38,600 nucleotides of DNA, taken from assembly GCA_025966365.1 (NCBI GenBank), contig JAICWV010000015.1:1-38600 (forward strand). The letters run 5' to 3'. Origin of the DNA: Chloroflexota bacterium. GTDB taxonomy: Bacteria; Chloroflexota; UBA5177. A model generated the notes under the pieces. The model saw only the letters and a list, made by a program, of their open reading frames with translations. It did not search any database and was not told the DNA's origin. This document shows positions 37,800 through 38,600 of this stretch, piece by piece (the stretch's first letter is position 1; each line of letters begins with the position of its first letter). Position numbers and translations under genes: made by a program.

Positions 37800-38600
37800 A
37801 TGCGCGAGCTGGCGGCGGTCCTTCGCAATCGAAACATGGTTCTGCTGTTGGCCGGCCGGCTCATCTCGACCGGCGGGGACTGGATCTATAACATCGCGCT
37901 CAGCATCGCGATCTACCAGTACGGCCACGGTCAGACGTTTCTCATCAGCCTGTTCTGGCTGATCAAGCTGGTTCCCAGCCTGGCCTTCGGGCCGCTTTCG
38001 GGCAGCCTGGCCGACCGGCTGGGCTATCGCCGCTCCATGATCCTCTCCGACGTGGGCCGCATGGTGCTGGTCGCTGCGCTGGCTCTGGTTCTGAGCGGCT
38101 CGACCTGGCTGGTCATCTACCCGGTCGCCTTTCTGGTGACGTCGCTCAGCACCCTCTTCAGCCCTGCCAGCACCGGAATCATTCCGTCCCTGGTCGGCTC
38201 GAAAGAGGAGCGCCTGGCCGGCAATGCCGCGATCTTGCAGGTCGGCTCGATCGCCATGATTGCCGGCAGTGCCATTGGAGGCGTCGTTGCAGGAGTTGGT
38301 CACATCGCCCCGCTGCTGTTCATCGAAGCCGCCAGCTTTGGCATATCCGCTCTCTCGCTGGCCTTCATTCGGCCGCACCGGCCGGCGGTCACGACGGATG
38401 AAGCGGAGGAAGACGAGGAGGAGGAAATCGCAGCAGACGAGCCGGGCGGATACCTTGGGTCGTACCGGATGCTGGCCAGGCGACCAATCCTCCTTTTCTC
38501 TGCCAGCGTGCTGGCTCTCCCCGAGCTGGCGTCCGGCGCCACCGTGGTGTGGATCGTCCCCTATGCTGAAGCCCATCAGTACCTCAATATGGGCTCGTCC
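37800..38600 (+). CDS. MFS transporter, partial at right edge
   Basis: 267 codons are visible and the gene runs off the window. The ATG at 37800 has GGGGAG 5 bases upstream. Membrane helices are clear, and 'GPLSGSLADRLGYRRSMILS' is the MFS loop 2-3 motif. 'GRLISTGGDWIYNIALSIAI' at the start and 'STLFSPASTGIIPSLVGSKE' are typical of the EntS/MFS_3 group of multidrug or siderophore exporters. An acidic loop 'DEAEEDEEEEIAAD' sits after the first half. It is divergent from the Crp/Fnr gene with 101 bases between, so it is a likely target of that regulator. Confidence 0.9.
   Translation, partial: MRELAAVLRNRNMVLLLAGRLISTGGDWIYNIALSIAIYQYGHGQTFLISLFWLIKLVPSLAFGPLSGSLADRLGYRRSMILSDVGRMVLVAALALVLSGSTWLVIYPVAFLVTSLSTLFSPASTGIIPSLVGSKEERLAGNAAILQVGSIAMIAGSAIGGVVAGVGHIAPLLFIEAASFGISALSLAFIRPHRPAVTTDEAEEDEEEEIAADEPGGYLGSYRMLARRPILLFSASVLALPELASGATVVWIVPYAEAHQYLNMGSS

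Overview
The window is a GC-rich, gene-dense bacterial chromosome segment with about 48 protein genes on both strands and no rRNA, tRNA, CRISPR or intact transposase that I can recognise. The organism is most likely a Chloroflexota-type or similar high-GC, single-membrane-like bacterium. This is inference, based on Thr-Pro-Arg linkers followed by a Lys-rich tail on a secreted protein, an RskA-like anti-sigma factor, lipoproteins with classical lipoboxes, frequent GTG starts, and start codons placed directly behind a -10 box (leaderless type). No single marker gene settles the taxonomy.

Layout. 1-1.4 kb: two SRPBCC-type proteins (one cut by the window edge) and a winged-helix protein. 1.5-8.7 kb: a small Gly/Gln-rich protein, a secreted phospholipase C/phosphatase with a Pho-box-like array upstream, two GNAT acetyltransferases, a tyrosine phosphatase-aldehyde dehydrogenase pair and an EamA exporter. 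8.8-14.3 kb: a methyltransferase with a clear sigma70-type promoter, small hypothetical proteins, a GH13 alpha-glucosidase overlapping cutA, an FRG-domain protein and a third GNAT. 14.3-14.8 kb: the only long gene-free stretch, with degenerate 28-29 bp repeats in inverted orientation. 14.8-19.5 kb: pseudouridine catabolism (psuG plus a PfkB kinase), mannose-1-phosphate guanylyltransferase, and a plsC-HAD phosphatase-membrane protein operon. 19.5-23.8 kb: a secreted caspase-fold-like protein, then an ECF sigma/anti-sigma/secreted-protein operon facing a Tat-exported ferritin-like protein. 23.8-27.9 kb: an SGNH lipoprotein, ABC ATPase and FtsX-like permease in one overlapping operon, matching the TesA-YbbA-YbbP set of E. 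coli. 28-34.5 kb: an HtrA-like protease lipoprotein, zinc-ribbon and TraR/DksA proteins, gamma-glutamyltransferase, a DUF4126-like protein, a cupredoxin fold without its copper ligands, acylphosphatase, an Lrp-type ligand-binding domain and a secreted protein. 34.6-38.6 kb: a GAF protein and an intracellular-type subtilisin (overlapping genes), a histidine-rich tandem-repeat protein, a Crp/Fnr regulator, and an MFS transporter cut by the right edge.

The most unusual locus is 34.6-37.7 kb. A 184-residue protein there is about one-fifth histidine. It alternates His-rich basic blocks with acidic DVEGH-ending blocks and sits between a Crp/Fnr regulator and a subtilisin/GAF pair on the same strand. 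Metal buffering is the simplest reading. A multi-copy peptide precursor cut by the neighbouring protease is possible but unproven. Other points of interest are the TesA-YbbAP-like operon, the four-unit 11-bp repeat upstream of the phospholipase, the copper-ligand-less cupredoxin and the inverted repeat cluster at 14.4-14.6 kb.
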